Part shown: piece by piece, positions 10,740-19,993 of the stretch
Position numbering within the stretch: position 1 is the first letter of the stretch
How the letters are laid out: every line of letters begins with the position of its first letter
Origin: Gnetum montanum
Taxonomy: Eukaryota; Streptophyta; Gnetopsida; Gnetales; Gnetaceae
Reading direction: 5' to 3'
NCBI GenBank assembly: GCA_015680685.1
Contig: MNCI01000585.1
Coordinates: 1-26,536 of the forward strand
Length of the DNA stretch: 26,536 bases
Translations under genes and position numbers: made by a program
The notes under the pieces: model-generated
The model's database searches: none
What the model was told of the DNA's origin: nothing
Seen by the model: only the letters and a program-made list of their open reading frames with translations

Positions 10740-11135
10740 TCTATTAGCTTCTTTGTTAGTCTTATTACAAAACTTATCCCATTGTATATCATTGCGCTAG
10801 ATGACTACATCTTTGATGTATTTGGCAAAAGTAATAGCATCATGGAGACTAAGTGGTCTAAGATAGACTAGCTTACCTCTAATGTATTCATTTACAACAC
10901 CATCAAAAATGTTCAAAATTTATTCATCAAAGAGTGGATGAGTAAGCTCCATTATAACTAATGTCCATCTAGAGATAAACTTGAAGATGGAATTATTATG
11001 AACCTTTTTTATTGCCAAGAGTTTTTGCAAGGTACCACCATTAGTAATATTGTATTTAAACCTCTCCACAAAGGTGGTAAAGAGTTTCTTCATGGAGGTG
11101 ATAGCCCTGTGAGGAAGGGATCTATATCATTCAAC
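10740..11135 (-). pseudogene. Gag fragment of E4
   Basis: The minus strand, in one frame from about 11135 to 10740, reads MKKLFTTFVERFKYNI, GGTLQKLLAIKKVHNN, FISRWTLVIMELTHPLFDE, then a TAA, ILNIFDGVVNEYIRGKL and LHDAITFAKYIKDVV. This is the usual plant retrotransposon Gag arrangement: LF..F...F, then a Q/K-rich repeat, then a Y..R-type helix, then F..G...., then A..YA. One in-frame stop (TAA, probably from CAA) interrupts it. It is truncated at its N-terminal side by the junction at 11136-11266. Confidence 0.65.
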
Positions 11136-11266
11136 TGCTTTTATAAGTCAATTATAAGCCCTAGAATCAAGGATTCTATAAAATTCCATTGGATGATACA
11201 TCAATGCTTTTATAAGTAAATTATAAGCCATAGATTCAAGTCAATTATAAGCCCTAGATTCAATCC
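11136..11266. repeat. Triplicated short repeat at the E3/E4 junction
   Basis: The motif tcaattataagccctaga(t/a)tcaa occurs at 11147-11170, in slightly changed form at 11217-11239, and again, directly abutting, at 11241-11263. The first two copies also share the preceding tgcttttataagt (11136 and 11205). On the minus strand it encodes repeated SRAYNxLIKA-like peptides at the truncated end of E4 gag. Confidence 0.8.
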
Positions 11267-11289
11267 TTAAAATCTAGGGATTATAATCT

Positions 11290-11640
11290 ACTTGGCTTTG
11301 AAATTTAGCCCACTAATTTGGTGTCATCTAGTAAGCTCTCTCATTTGGAATGGTAGCACTAGTAATGAAGTCAATCCGATGTTGTACATTCCTCATCAAT
11401 GGCAATCCATCCAATTCCTCCTTGAACACATTGGAAAATTTCTCCTTTGAGCCTAGCACACCTATAGGAAGTTTGACTTGCACATCATCATGGCTAGTAA
11501 CAACTATTATCATAATAATAAAATCAAAACCAATTTCATCATGTTCTTTAATATATTCCCTCTCTCCTATAAGGATTAAGGAAGCATTAAGTGAACTTTC
11601 TTACCTCACTTATTCAATTTTTATAGGAATCAAATCATGA
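11290..11640 (-). pseudogene. Protease-RT junction and RT N-terminus of E3
   Basis: Minus-strand frame: SLNASLILIGEREYIKEHDE leads to FSNVFKEELDGLPLMRNVQH and RIDFITSATIPNERAY (11328-11460), then MTPN and WAKFQSQVD with stops, ending near 11290. The pattern F..VF.EEL.GLP..R...H.IDL..GA..PN...YRM.P is the standard entry into plant Ty3/Gypsy RT, typical of chromoviruses. The catalytic fingers and palm are missing, so it is a truncated, non-functional fragment. Confidence 0.75.
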
Positions 11641-12159
11641 ATTCCATCATGTCTAACTACACTTCATACATTTCTTGGTCCATCAAACTAAGCACCATTG
11701 TTAAAATTCCAAGGTCTACCTTAGCATAATTTATTGGAAGTACATCACACTTCACAACATCATGAAAAATTATAATTTTAAATTGTAAAATACATTGTTT
11801 CCTCACCTCTTGGGAAAAATATTTAGATAACTAATGCACGTTATAGGGTCTTAGATGAGGATTAGTTATCAAACCCAATCTAGTAACTTTCCTAGAAGAA
11901 ATAACATTTTCTCGGGCTTCTCCATTAATTAAAATATGAATTCATTCTCCAATAAGAAAATAACTATTCCAAATCTAAAACAACAATTTCCTATCAAATG
12001 ATCTCCTCTATTAACATTTCCCATGAATGTACAAAAATTCAATTCTGATATATCCTTTATTTTTGGAGCATTAGGATTACCTCTTAAAAGATCTTAGCTT
12101 TATGTCTCCTTCACCTTTATGGTTTTCACATCTTTACTCTTGGATGCTTTGTGAAGTAA
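11641..12159 (-). other. Decayed protease region of E3
   Basis: By position, between the zinc knuckle and RT, this should hold the E3 protease. All minus-strand frames are heavily interrupted and no D-S/T-G motif could be placed with confidence. Confidence 0.4.
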
Positions 12160-13095
12160 ACATTCTTATTACTTGTGCCTCCATTCTTCACATTTGAAGC
12201 ACTAAATTTTTGATAACCTCCTACCTTGACCCTTGCCTCTCTTCCCTTGGTCCTTCTTGGCTTTGTCCTTCTCATCAACTCTTTCAGTCTTCTTATCTTC
12301 ATTGTTCTCCTTATCTCCAAATTTGTACTTGGATCCCTCCTTAGATCTAGATCCCTTCTCCTTCCCCTTGGAAGTTTTTTTACTCCTATTTCCAAATCCA
12401 CCTATTTTCTTCTTAGCATTGAGTATCAAATCATAACCCTCATCATGGGTTTGTGGCTCATAGAAGGACAAATCTATATGGTATCTTTCTTTGAGACCTC
12501 CTAAAAAGATTAAAGCTTGATCATACTCCTCCTAGTTTACCTTAGCTTGATGGAGTTAAGCAATAAATTTTATGTAGAAATCTTTGACATCCTTGTCACC
12601 TTGCCTTAGAAATTTCAACTTCATAATGGTTTCTTGTCTCTAAAGAGACTATACAAATTTTCTCTTCAACCTATATTTCATAAGATCCTAATCTCTAATA
12701 GGTTGACCATTTCATCTTTCATAAGCTTAGGATTACTTTTTCCACCAAGTATAAGTCATACCTTCTAATTTGGATTCAGCAACAAGTACCCTCAAGTTAT
12801 TTGGTACTTCATCCAACTAAAAATCATTTTCAAGTGCCTTTACCCAACTTGCAAAAGCATTGGTATCATCTACATCATTAAAAGACTTCAACTCTATGTA
12901 TAGAAGTCTTGAAGCATATCTGAATGCCCCTATAATCCTTGCCTCATCTTCTTCATCAAGCTTGCTTGAAGCAATATTGAACATCATTGAAGTCCTAGGA
13001 GTTCTTATTTGAGAAATAGGATTTCCTTCCATTAGAATCCTTGGCTGATGGTTTCCTATACTCCTATAGTTGGATTGACCTTTCTTTTCATCCAT
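12160..13095 (-). pseudogene. gag of E3 with CCHC zinc knuckle
   Basis: The start is the ATG at 13095 (MDEKKGQSNYRSIG). The frame contains DTNAFASWVKALENDF (about 12820-12865) and LEGMTYTWWKK (about 12740-12770), the typical W...E and AxxWW motifs of the Gag core. LKFLRQGDKDVKDFYIKF (about 12580-12640), then LGGLKERYHIDLSFYEPQT follow. A very Lys/Glu-rich tail covers 12430-12230. A zinc knuckle CFKCEEWRHK--EC (C-x2-C-x4-H-x4-C, with two stops inside) lies at 12160-12201. About 310 codons in all, with several stops. It is different from the E1/E2 Gag. Confidence 0.8.
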
Positions 13096-13346
13096 TCCAT
13101 CCCCACCTAGTTGTGAAACTTCTTAATCTAAACATGCATGCTTTTCACCTCCGCAGGTCTAGATATGCCTACGACTGGCTTATCTATCCATCTTTGCACC
13201 AAATTCATCCAATCAAGAAATCAGTATCTGGAATGCAAACTTCATGCTTTCCATGTCCCAATTTAAAGCTTGCACCTATTTCTTCTTGGGTACCATCTAA
13301 AATTGAAAAAATCCTTAATCAAAATCCAAGAAATAGAAAAAACTAG

Positions 13347-13358
13347 GCTTTGATACCA
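13347..13358 (-). other. Primer binding site of E3 (tRNA-iMet)
   Basis: Plus strand gctttgatacca matches the plant initiator tRNA-Met 3' end gctctgatacca with one C-to-T difference. It lies two bases from the proposed LTR edge and 250 bases upstream of the gag start. Confidence 0.8.
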
Positions 13359-13359
13359 A

Positions 13360-14434
13360 TAACATTGGAGTATGTTCACTCCATAATTAAATCACCTTCA
13401 ACACCAGATATTATGCAAAGACAAATATTTTTACTAGAAAATAAGAAAAATAGCTACCTCTAATTAATTTATTAGAAGATTATAATAGGATTTACAAAAC
13501 CCACAACATCCAGAACCTATTACACTCAAATGATCTTGTAGAGCATGAGGCCCTACAACCACATAATGGTTGTACACAACTAATAGAAATCTCTCCCATA
13601 ACTCAAAACTGAGATATCAATTCATAGGCAAGATACAAGATAATAGAACACATAGACCAACATACCACAAGCTGATCTTGGAGCTACAATCACCAATTTC
13701 ACTCATCCAATGTACTCACCCACTTTTGATTTCTTAGCTCTCCACCTTCAAGAGCATTTTTCTCACTCATTATCATCAACAATGATGAATACATCAATAT
13801 TTATGTCAAAATCAAAAGATAAGAACCCTTGAAATATTTCCTCAAGTCACCCTAAGGTTGTTCATATGTTTTCCAAGTCTTCTCATCTTCTTTCCAACTA
13901 TTTTCATCATTTTCCATCATATTCCAATTATTTTTTTGAATTGATATGAGCATTTTCGGAAGTTTTCCCATCTATCTGAGTTCTCTCTAGCTTTGCTAAT
14001 ATGTCTTCTACAAAACCCTAGCTCTCAGTTGGGATGTCTACTATTTTTTTGGGATGTTCCACCTAGTCCTAAGACATCCCAAATTTTAGTGAGACATCCT
14101 ACCTAAGATGTCACCTGCATAGTTGAAATGTCTTAGCTAGGACATCCTAATTTCTAGAGGGACGTCCCACCTATAAGGGCCAAATACAAAAATGCTTATT
14201 TTTATATTTGAAACCTTTAGATGCCTCCAAACAAGTTCCCATAGACCCTGGACTCCCCTAAACTCATCAAAATGAGTCCAAAGCATCTCGAAACATGCCA
14301 AAATATCTAGAAATTATCATCAATAAAATCAACACAAGAAGACACACAAATTCACATCTTCTTAAAGCCTAAAACTTGCAAAAACAACTTGTAGAACAAA
14401 GTACAAGGGAATCGAAAGAGGTGTTCCTACATCA
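13360..14434 (-). repeat. Probable 5' LTR of E3
   Basis: The left edge is fixed by the PBS (LTR begins taacatt, probably from tgacatt). The right edge is proposed at cctacatca (14434), because minus-strand TGATGTAGG is a plausible LTR start and because E5-related sequence begins soon after. About 1.07 kb. No second copy is in the window, so the right edge is uncertain. It contains the palindromic motif cluster at 14031-14170. Confidence 0.5.
14031..14170. repeat. Cluster of degenerate GGGAYGTCCC palindromes in the E3 LTR
   Basis: Seven or so variants of gggatgtcccacct occur in 140 bp on both orientations: gggatgtctac (14031), gggatgttccacctag (14051), gacatccc (14073), gagacatcctacct (14089), aagatgtcacct (14105), gaaatgtctt with taggacatcct (14126-14150), and the perfect palindrome gggacgtccc (14159). 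Such clustered palindromes in an LTR could be transcription-factor sites. Confidence 0.6.
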
Positions 14435-14490
14435 CTGATGCTACCTAGAAAATCATTTTTCATGGTTTGACAATAATCCACTAGGAAGAG

Positions 14491-15010
14491 ATTAAAACCA
14501 AGAACCTATGGATAGAGAAACTAACATCTTACAAGAAGCTTGATAACCTCAAGTATATCAATCTTATTATGTTAATATTTGGTCATCCTAAAAATGAATT
14601 GGGAAGGCAAGTTGCAACTACCTTCATCATATTTGATCATAAGAACAAGTTGCATGATGAAACTAAGAGAAAGCTACAAATAATAGAGTTAGAGTTAGAG
14701 GTTCTATACACTCAAAAAATTAGGTAACATGATATTTTAAAGAACCTAGCTAGAACAATGGAAAAATACTAGGAGTTTAAGAAAAAATAAAAGTTTTTAA
14801 AGTTAAATGAAAATTACTTATTATCTAGTTTTTTTAGCAAACGAAATGTTGCCAAACCTATCATGTACATGTATGATCCCAACCATTGCAAATCTAGCCA
14901 ACCTAGCTTGAATTATTGATGATCCATAGATGAATGTTATGAAGTATCAAGTTATCCTCCATCATTTCCATCTTAAGGATCAAACTATTAATCCACCACA
15001 AGAGCCATTC
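14491..15010 (+). pseudogene. C-terminal part of an ORF2 homologue in E5
   Basis: One plus-strand frame, interrupted only by stops (several TAA, one TAG, two TGA), reads KNLWIEKLTSYKKLDNLKY, LIMLIFGHPKNELGRQVATT and so on to about 15010. It aligns with E2 ORF2: LIMLIFGHPKNELGRQVATT against LAMLIVGCPKIELE--VATT (E2 bases about 17095-17160), then a similar charged helix-like stretch ending EKY-EFKKK against DFQEYKDK. The last 70 codons (KRNVAKPIMYMYDPNHCK onward) have no match in E2. It sits just upstream of the E5 PPT and 3' LTR, exactly where E2 ORF2 sits in E2. Confidence 0.65.
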
Positions 15011-15258
15011 AAATAATAGAAATCATCACCATTAGAAACTAACATGAAGACCTTTTATCTAAATTTTTGAAAATATATAAAATTCTATAATCTTTTTTAT
15101 ATGTGTTCATTCTTTCAACATTCTATTAATCACTTAAATATAATACAGCACTTAAGTTGGCTAGTTAGTAAGTCAATAAGTTAGTCAAATTACATTCATA
15201 ATTTTGTAATAAAAATCTATCCTAATTTTATCTAAATTGAGGATAAGATTTTAGTTAT

Positions 15259-15269
15259 TTATGAGGATA
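15259..15269 (+). other. Decayed polypurine tract of E5
   Basis: Plus strand ttatgaggata immediately precedes the LTR start tgatgaag (15270). It is the counterpart of tcatgggggta next to the E2 LTR, with G-to-A changes. It marks the start of the E5 3' LTR. Confidence 0.5.
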
Positions 15270-15943
15270 TGATGAAGCATTTTCTACATGCTATGATGTC
15301 ATAACTATGATGTGGCATCTACGACATTGTAGGCTTTGGTATGACATTATAAATATAACATATTCAAGGATGGTAAAATTTATAAATATATATCACCTAC
15401 CATAGTAAATGTACTAATTTTTATCATAGTATAGTAAAGCTCTTACTACTTACTTTACAAAAGTTATAATTTCTTACCAAGTGTTTGCATCATGAACTAA
15501 ATGAATTTTTCATTATCTTATTTAAGTAATTATGTACCTAAACACATTCTCATGACTATAATAAGATCAAGATATATTACCTTCATTGTAGTACTTGGCA
15601 TAGCTTAACAATTTTCTTAATTATAATTTAATATGCATTTAACATAATATATACTTTTCCATACTTATTAATGATTTTGGCAGAATGATCATGACCAGCT
15701 TTAAGCATAAACATGTGTATACTTAGTAATCCTAATAGTACTATTACTTGGTTCATCCAATGACATAATGTTAAGTGTCCCTAGTGAGTACATAAGTTTA
15801 GGAAATATATGGTAGATTTGGATTTAATAGTTATCACCTTAGGCTAGTGTATGATTTACTTTATTATAAATTAGATTACTTAGATTAATTTATCATATTT
15901 TGATATTTTAATAATATTCTAAATATTATCATAACAATATTAA
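15270..15943 (+). repeat. E5 3' LTR, first part (up to the E2 insertion)
   Basis: In reverse complement it follows the E1/E2 LTR plan: ctagcctaag followed by a diverged gatgagcatcc block (near 15820-15845), ggattactaag for gattaccaag (about 15725), and in plus reading ataagatcaagatatattac with agcttaac (15559-15610) for the conserved aataaagatcgagatt...agctt block. A plus-strand TATA-like attataaatata lies at about 15346-15358. No coding signal. Confidence 0.7.
15939..15943. repeat. Target-site duplication of E2, left copy (ATTAA)
   Basis: attaa directly before tgatgagt at 15944; the identical attaa follows actcatca at 24172-24176. Five bases is the standard length for Ty3/Gypsy integrase. 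The right copy is at 24172-24176. Confidence 0.85.
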
Positions 15944-16510
15944 TGATGAGTGCCGAGATACCCCTACACTCAANNNNNNNNNNNNNNNNNNNNNNNNNNN
16001 NNNNNNNNNNNNNNNNNNNNNNNNNNNNNNNNNNNNNNNNNNNNNNNNNNNNNNNNNNNNNNNNNNNNNNNNNNNNNNNNNNNNNNNNNNNNNNNNNNNN
16101 NNNNNNNNNNNNNNNNNNNNNNNNNNNNNNNNNNNNNNNNNNNNNNNNNNNNNNNNNNNNNNNNNNNNNNNNNNGTTTTAACATGAGTTTAAGGGTGAGA
16201 GAGATTAACTAAGAAAGTAGGAAATAACATTTAATTAAATAATTAAGCTAAGTGAATGCTATAATGATGGAAGTAATCTCGATCTTTATTTTCGATCATG
16301 TGCATGTCCAAGTACGTCACACTCGAATAAAGGATGTCATATAATTACATTCACCACACTGCAGGCATACATAGAGAGGAAAAGGGTTGAGAGAAAGAAA
16401 TTGAAAAAACTTAAACTAAAACTAACTAACTTTCTCATTGCCTAATTCATTTGTCTACCTCTTATTTATTCATCTACGATATCACAGTCATCCCAAATGA
16501 CAACTCATCA
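15944..16510 (-). repeat. 3' LTR of E2 (contains assembly gap)
   Basis: Starts tgatgagtgccgagatac and ends caactcatca (8-bp inverted ends TGATGAGT/ACTCATCA). The stretch from 16175 matches 23786 onward of the other LTR. Bases 15974-16174 are N. Compared with the other LTR it lacks 58 bp near its right end (after cttattta, 16461), which removed a hairpin region and altered the TATA box to tatttatt. Confidence 0.9.
15974..16174. other. Assembly gap (201 N)
   Basis: Run of N inside the 3' LTR. The colinear part of the 5' LTR, 23381-23785, is 405 bp, so the gap is probably under-sized. Any open frames across it are meaningless. Confidence 0.98.
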
Positions 16511-16520
16511 TACCCCCATG
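16511..16520 (-). other. Polypurine tract of E2
   Basis: Minus strand TCATGGGGGTA directly upstream of the 3' LTR start TGATGAGT. It is short but in the exact position required for plus-strand DNA priming. A very similar string occurs inside gag at about 21257-21274. Confidence 0.65.
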
Positions 16521-16676
16521 ACTAAATGAAAACTTGTTCTCGAGTTACAGTGATTACACAGTGAATAGGTATGGGATTATTAGATGAGAAAAATGGGATT
16601 ATGTCACTGTGTCAAATGAAAAAAAAATGAAGATACAACACAAATAATGTTCTACATCTACAAAAATGGGTGGAAC

Positions 16677-19508
16677 TCATGTAGTTCTGGGTGGTGGTGG
16701 CTCCTCCATTAGTGCTTTCCCTTTGTCTTGTGCTCCAGGCTTTGAGACTTGATGGCACTGAAGTATGGCCTAGAGCTTCTCCTCTTCAGTTTGAGGGTCT
16801 TGTGCCATCCATGCTAATGTTCCAATGTTTGACAGAGTCAGCACTTCCCACAAACAGGGTAGTTGCAGAAACATTTGATTGCCCTTGACATACCAAGCTA
16901 TGAATACCTGTCGTTCCTCATCATAGGCTCTTACTTTATCCTTGTACTCTTGAAAATCTACTAACCGTCAAGCCAAATCTACTGTGACACCCTTTTGGCC
17001 TTAGTAGCTTGCCTTTACCACCTCAAGTTTAGAATTTTCAGCTTCCAATTTTTCCAATAGCTTCTTGTGTTCTATAAATTCTACTTTGTATTTGATGTGG
17101 GTGGTTGCTACCTACTACTCAAGCTCTATCTTCGGGCACCCTACTATTAACATGGCAAGGTTGGCATATCTTAGATTTGCCAACTCCATGTATTCTATCA
17201 AATCCTGAATCTCCAAGTCCTGGCTCTTAACTTCTGATTGGTGGGAAAAGGCATATGTGTCCAATATGGCCTGCCAGTCAATGTGTTGAGCACTGATAGC
17301 ATTGATATGGGACTTGGCCATATGGATCTCCTTCTCAAGGATCTATTTTTACATTCCCACCTAATCTCGAAAGTGCTCCTTCGACTTCTCATGTCTTTTA
17401 GCCTTGTTTTGCCACGCGCTTATTTCAGTGGCTGTCTTTTGAAGAATTTCCCATACCTCTTCCATTGAGAGGGTTTGGTTCTCCCTAGCTAAATGACTTA
17501 TGTCTTAGTTGACTCGAATGAATTGTTCTTGCAATTGATGAAAGTGTTCCTCAAGAATGTTATTCTACTTCTCCACAGTGGTCAACCGAAGGTTGTCGAC
17601 AGCAAGCTATTTATTTTCTTCCTGTAAGGCATTGAGTACCTTAAGATGTGCATGAGTTTGTGCCTGTGCTATGGAGGCATCCCAAAAAGCGTTCTCTTTT
17701 TCATTAGCCACCTTTTTATTCTCTACAATTAGCTTGGTTAGTTTCTCATTTCTAAAATTATCAAGTTGGCCTACGGGAACAAATTGCAAAGGGTCCCGTT
17801 GTGCTACTTGTAGAGCCACAAACTACTCTTGTAATTTCTGCACCTCTACTTCAGCATGCTCAACCCTCACTTCTGTTAAGATTAGCTTCCCCTTTGTGGA
17901 AATTAGGTCTGACTAAATTTCTGTAACATCCTAAGGGGTGTCAAATAGGGACATCATTACTTGCCCTACTTGGAGCAATCAATCAAGTGCATCCTCATGT
18001 TCCGTAGGAGTCATTGAGGTTTCGGACAAAGTTTGAGCATCCCATGCTCCTATCAGATCTGTTGGTGGCACAACAGGTACATTGAATGATTCTTTGATGA
18101 GGTCTATGACCACTTTTGCAGCTCCCGTGACATCCTAGTGCTGCATGACCACCACAGTGGCCCCTTCACCAATCTAATTGCACCTGGAAAGATGCCAAAT
18201 TTCCTGAGATCTATTGTGACCAACTACTTTCCCTTTTTATGTGAATAGATACTTTTCCCCTTGTGCGATCCAAAGAAATAGTAGGCTGAATGGCATCATC
18301 AATGACGCGGAAGAGGTTTGCATCAACACAACTTCCCTAAATAACCATCTTAGCGATGGCCCTAAGATGGCTCATTGATGGCTTGTAGTCTTGCGGCAAC
18401 GATTGATCCTAGCCTATGCTAGGCCCTGCTTCCTGTTGTTGAATGGGTTCTATACATGGAGGTTGGTTGGGTCCTGCAAGTTGAGTTGTAGTTGGTCTAG
18501 CCGTCTGTTCTTCTTCTTCTTCTGGTCCTAGCGTCTCACCAGTAAGGTTCCTTGTAGCTGGTGGTTTTAACAGTTTAGCATAGGAAGCATTTTGGGCTTT
18601 TTGGAGGACATCATTGGTGTACCCCTGAATACTAGCACGTCAGCAAAGCTTTTTGATAAGACAAAGGAAAGGCAATGCCATCTTCCCTATCTTCCATTCC
18701 TCGAACCGCCTCAGGATCTCCGTTAAATAGATGGGGTAGGTTAGCATTAACCTTTCCCATCAGCACTACACATCCTCTAGCTGCATACATTGATATTATT
18801 TTTAAGCCCTTCGTGGGGAAGAGGTGATATGTTCCAATTTAAAGTAAATCCTCTCTTCTGTTGTCAACTCACCAAATGTTTTATCTCTTCCATAAGCCCT
18901 TTCTAACCAATCCCGTTGCACATCGAGGTTTGAATAGGTGGATAACTGAGCAACCTTTGGCCCTGTATTTGGAAGGTTTAACACTTCCAAAATGGCCTAT
19001 GTGGAGAAATTGACTGACACACCATAGATGTTGATGATGGTGCCTTGTTCCCTATTATTCCAGAATTGGTACGTTTCCCCTAGGTACTAGGCATCACTTT
19101 CAGAGAGGGTAGGCCATAAGGGAGACCCTTTGAGGTGATCCCTAATAGTCTCAGGAGCAAACTCTACAAAAGATTCAAATTTCAATTCCACAATCATTGC
19201 AATGAATGTGGACTTTTCGTGGATGGCCTGAACAGAATCTTGGAGCAACGTGAGATGTTGTCCCTATTCAAGTGTTGCAGCAGCTCCTCCTTCTGGCTAC
19301 CCAAACTGTACGGTAGGAGGATCTTCTTGATGAATGCTGAATGATTANCCTACCCAAACTGTACGGTAGGAGGATCTTATTGATGAATGCTGAATGATTG
19401 TTCCTCCTATTCTACATGTTGTTTGATAGGATCTTGACTTCCACCTCTCCTAGGTCGTTTGCTTCCACCTTGAGTAGGACCTTCTTGTTGTCCACGTTTC
19501 GGGGCCAT
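16677..19508 (-). pseudogene. ORF2 of E2: about 930-residue retroelement protein of unknown role
   Basis: The start ATG at 19508 gives MAPKRGQQEGPTQGG and a basic KRPRRGG, which could be a nuclear localisation signal. The central part (about 19250-18600) has INIYGVSVNFST-AILEVLNL, RIYFKLEHITSSPRR and MALPFLCLIKKLC-RASI. This layout resembles the 'putative plant transposon protein' domain common in plant retroelement ORFs (inference). A Pro/Glu/Gln-rich linker follows (18550-18350). After a frameshift near 18170 comes a long Glu/Lys/Gln-rich region, probably coiled coil (18100-16850), ending PPPPRTT and TGA at 16677. About nine of fourteen stops in the first half are TAG. It sits between a promoter-like region and the PPT, where Athila elements carry their extra ORF. 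It has no RT, protease or integrase motif. Confidence 0.6.
19297..19399. repeat. 50-bp repeat flanking a single N (19348)
   Basis: ctacccaaactgtacggtag and the following 30 bases at 19297-19346 recur at 19350-19399 with one difference (cttcttg against cttattg). The lone N lies at the join. It adds a spurious duplication near the N-terminus of ORF2 and is probably an unmerged assembly overlap. Confidence 0.85.
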
Positions 19509-19985
19509 CTACAATCACACGAAGCCAAGCATTAGTAAGGTTGTTTTTAAATTTAAGTTATACCTTACTACTTTCCTTAATTAATTAATTTTTTTATCTT
19601 TGTGTGATATTTCTTGAAAGATTATAATAATGAGTCCATTTTACTCAGGTGGTTTTTAATTTTAATTTCCCAGTGTACCTAAGGGATTAAATGATTTTTA
19701 GGAACAATTATTCTAAGTGTTGTAGCTAATTACCCTAGATAATTTCCTTTGGGAAATGATAAATTCCAAAAAAGTTAGGTGTTATTCAGTAGGTGTCCCT
19801 CCCCTACGACTAAGCTAAACACTTTGGGTTCAAGCAAGTTCAAATGAAATTAAAATCGGAGTACCAGCAAGCGAGATAGAGGTTGAAAGCAAAGGTGTCA
19901 CATTCATAAGTCATAGAGAAAAATTTGAAAAACCCCCCCATCTAAATGGCAAGAAATGATGTTAAGTGTTGCAGGCGGGTTCACC

Positions 19986-19993
19986 TATTTATA
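19986..19993 (-). promoter_or_regulatory. Internal TATA region upstream of ORF2
   Basis: Minus strand CCTATAAATAGG, about 475 bases before the ORF2 ATG. The neighbourhood resembles the LTR promoter: plus strand acctatttatag, then gagg-gacg, then atattgcgta (20008-20019), against acctcttatttatag, gaggagac and atattgcgta at 24059-24102 in the 5' LTR. It could drive ORF2 separately from gag. Confidence 0.4.

Larger units (their letters stand above)
8930..11135 (-). mobile_element. E4: remnant of a second Ty3/Gypsy-like element (gag, protease-like)
   Basis: On the minus strand a Gag-like block (10740-11135) is followed, after about 1.4 kb of decayed sequence, by a retropepsin-like block (8930-9293). 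This is the order expected of one element. No RT, LTR or PBS was recognised. Its upstream end meets E3's truncated pol at the triplicate repeat 11136-11266. Its Gag resembles neither E1/E2 nor E3 Gag, so it is a separate family. Confidence 0.5.
11290..14434 (-). mobile_element. E3: truncated Ty3/Gypsy element with tRNA-iMet PBS
   Basis: Minus-strand order from the right: LTR (13360-14434), PBS matching tRNA-iMet (13347-13358), gag (13095 to about 12160) with a CCHC knuckle, then the protease/RT linker and the very start of RT (11640-11290), where it stops abruptly. The RT lead-in resembles chromovirus-type Ty3/Gypsy elements, which commonly use tRNA-iMet. Neither the rest of pol nor the 3' LTR is present, so the element was cut by deletion or by the event that placed E4 next to it. 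Confidence 0.65.

Noticed and set aside
11136-11266. Possible CRISPR-like repeat array
   Set aside because: There are only three unevenly spaced copies, two adjacent without a spacer, in a plant retrotransposon setting.
12226-12504. Plus-strand open frames of 92 and 67 codons opposite E3 gag
   Set aside because: They are antisense shadows of the Lys/Glu-rich Gag tail, which gives Leu/Ser/Phe-rich translations. The minus strand holds the recognised protein.
13041-13346. Plus-strand 101-codon open frame
   Set aside because: It overlaps the E3 gag start and leader on the other strand and ends at the PBS. No motif was found.
15885-16212. Open frames across the N run
   Set aside because: They consist mostly of unknown residues created by the assembly gap.
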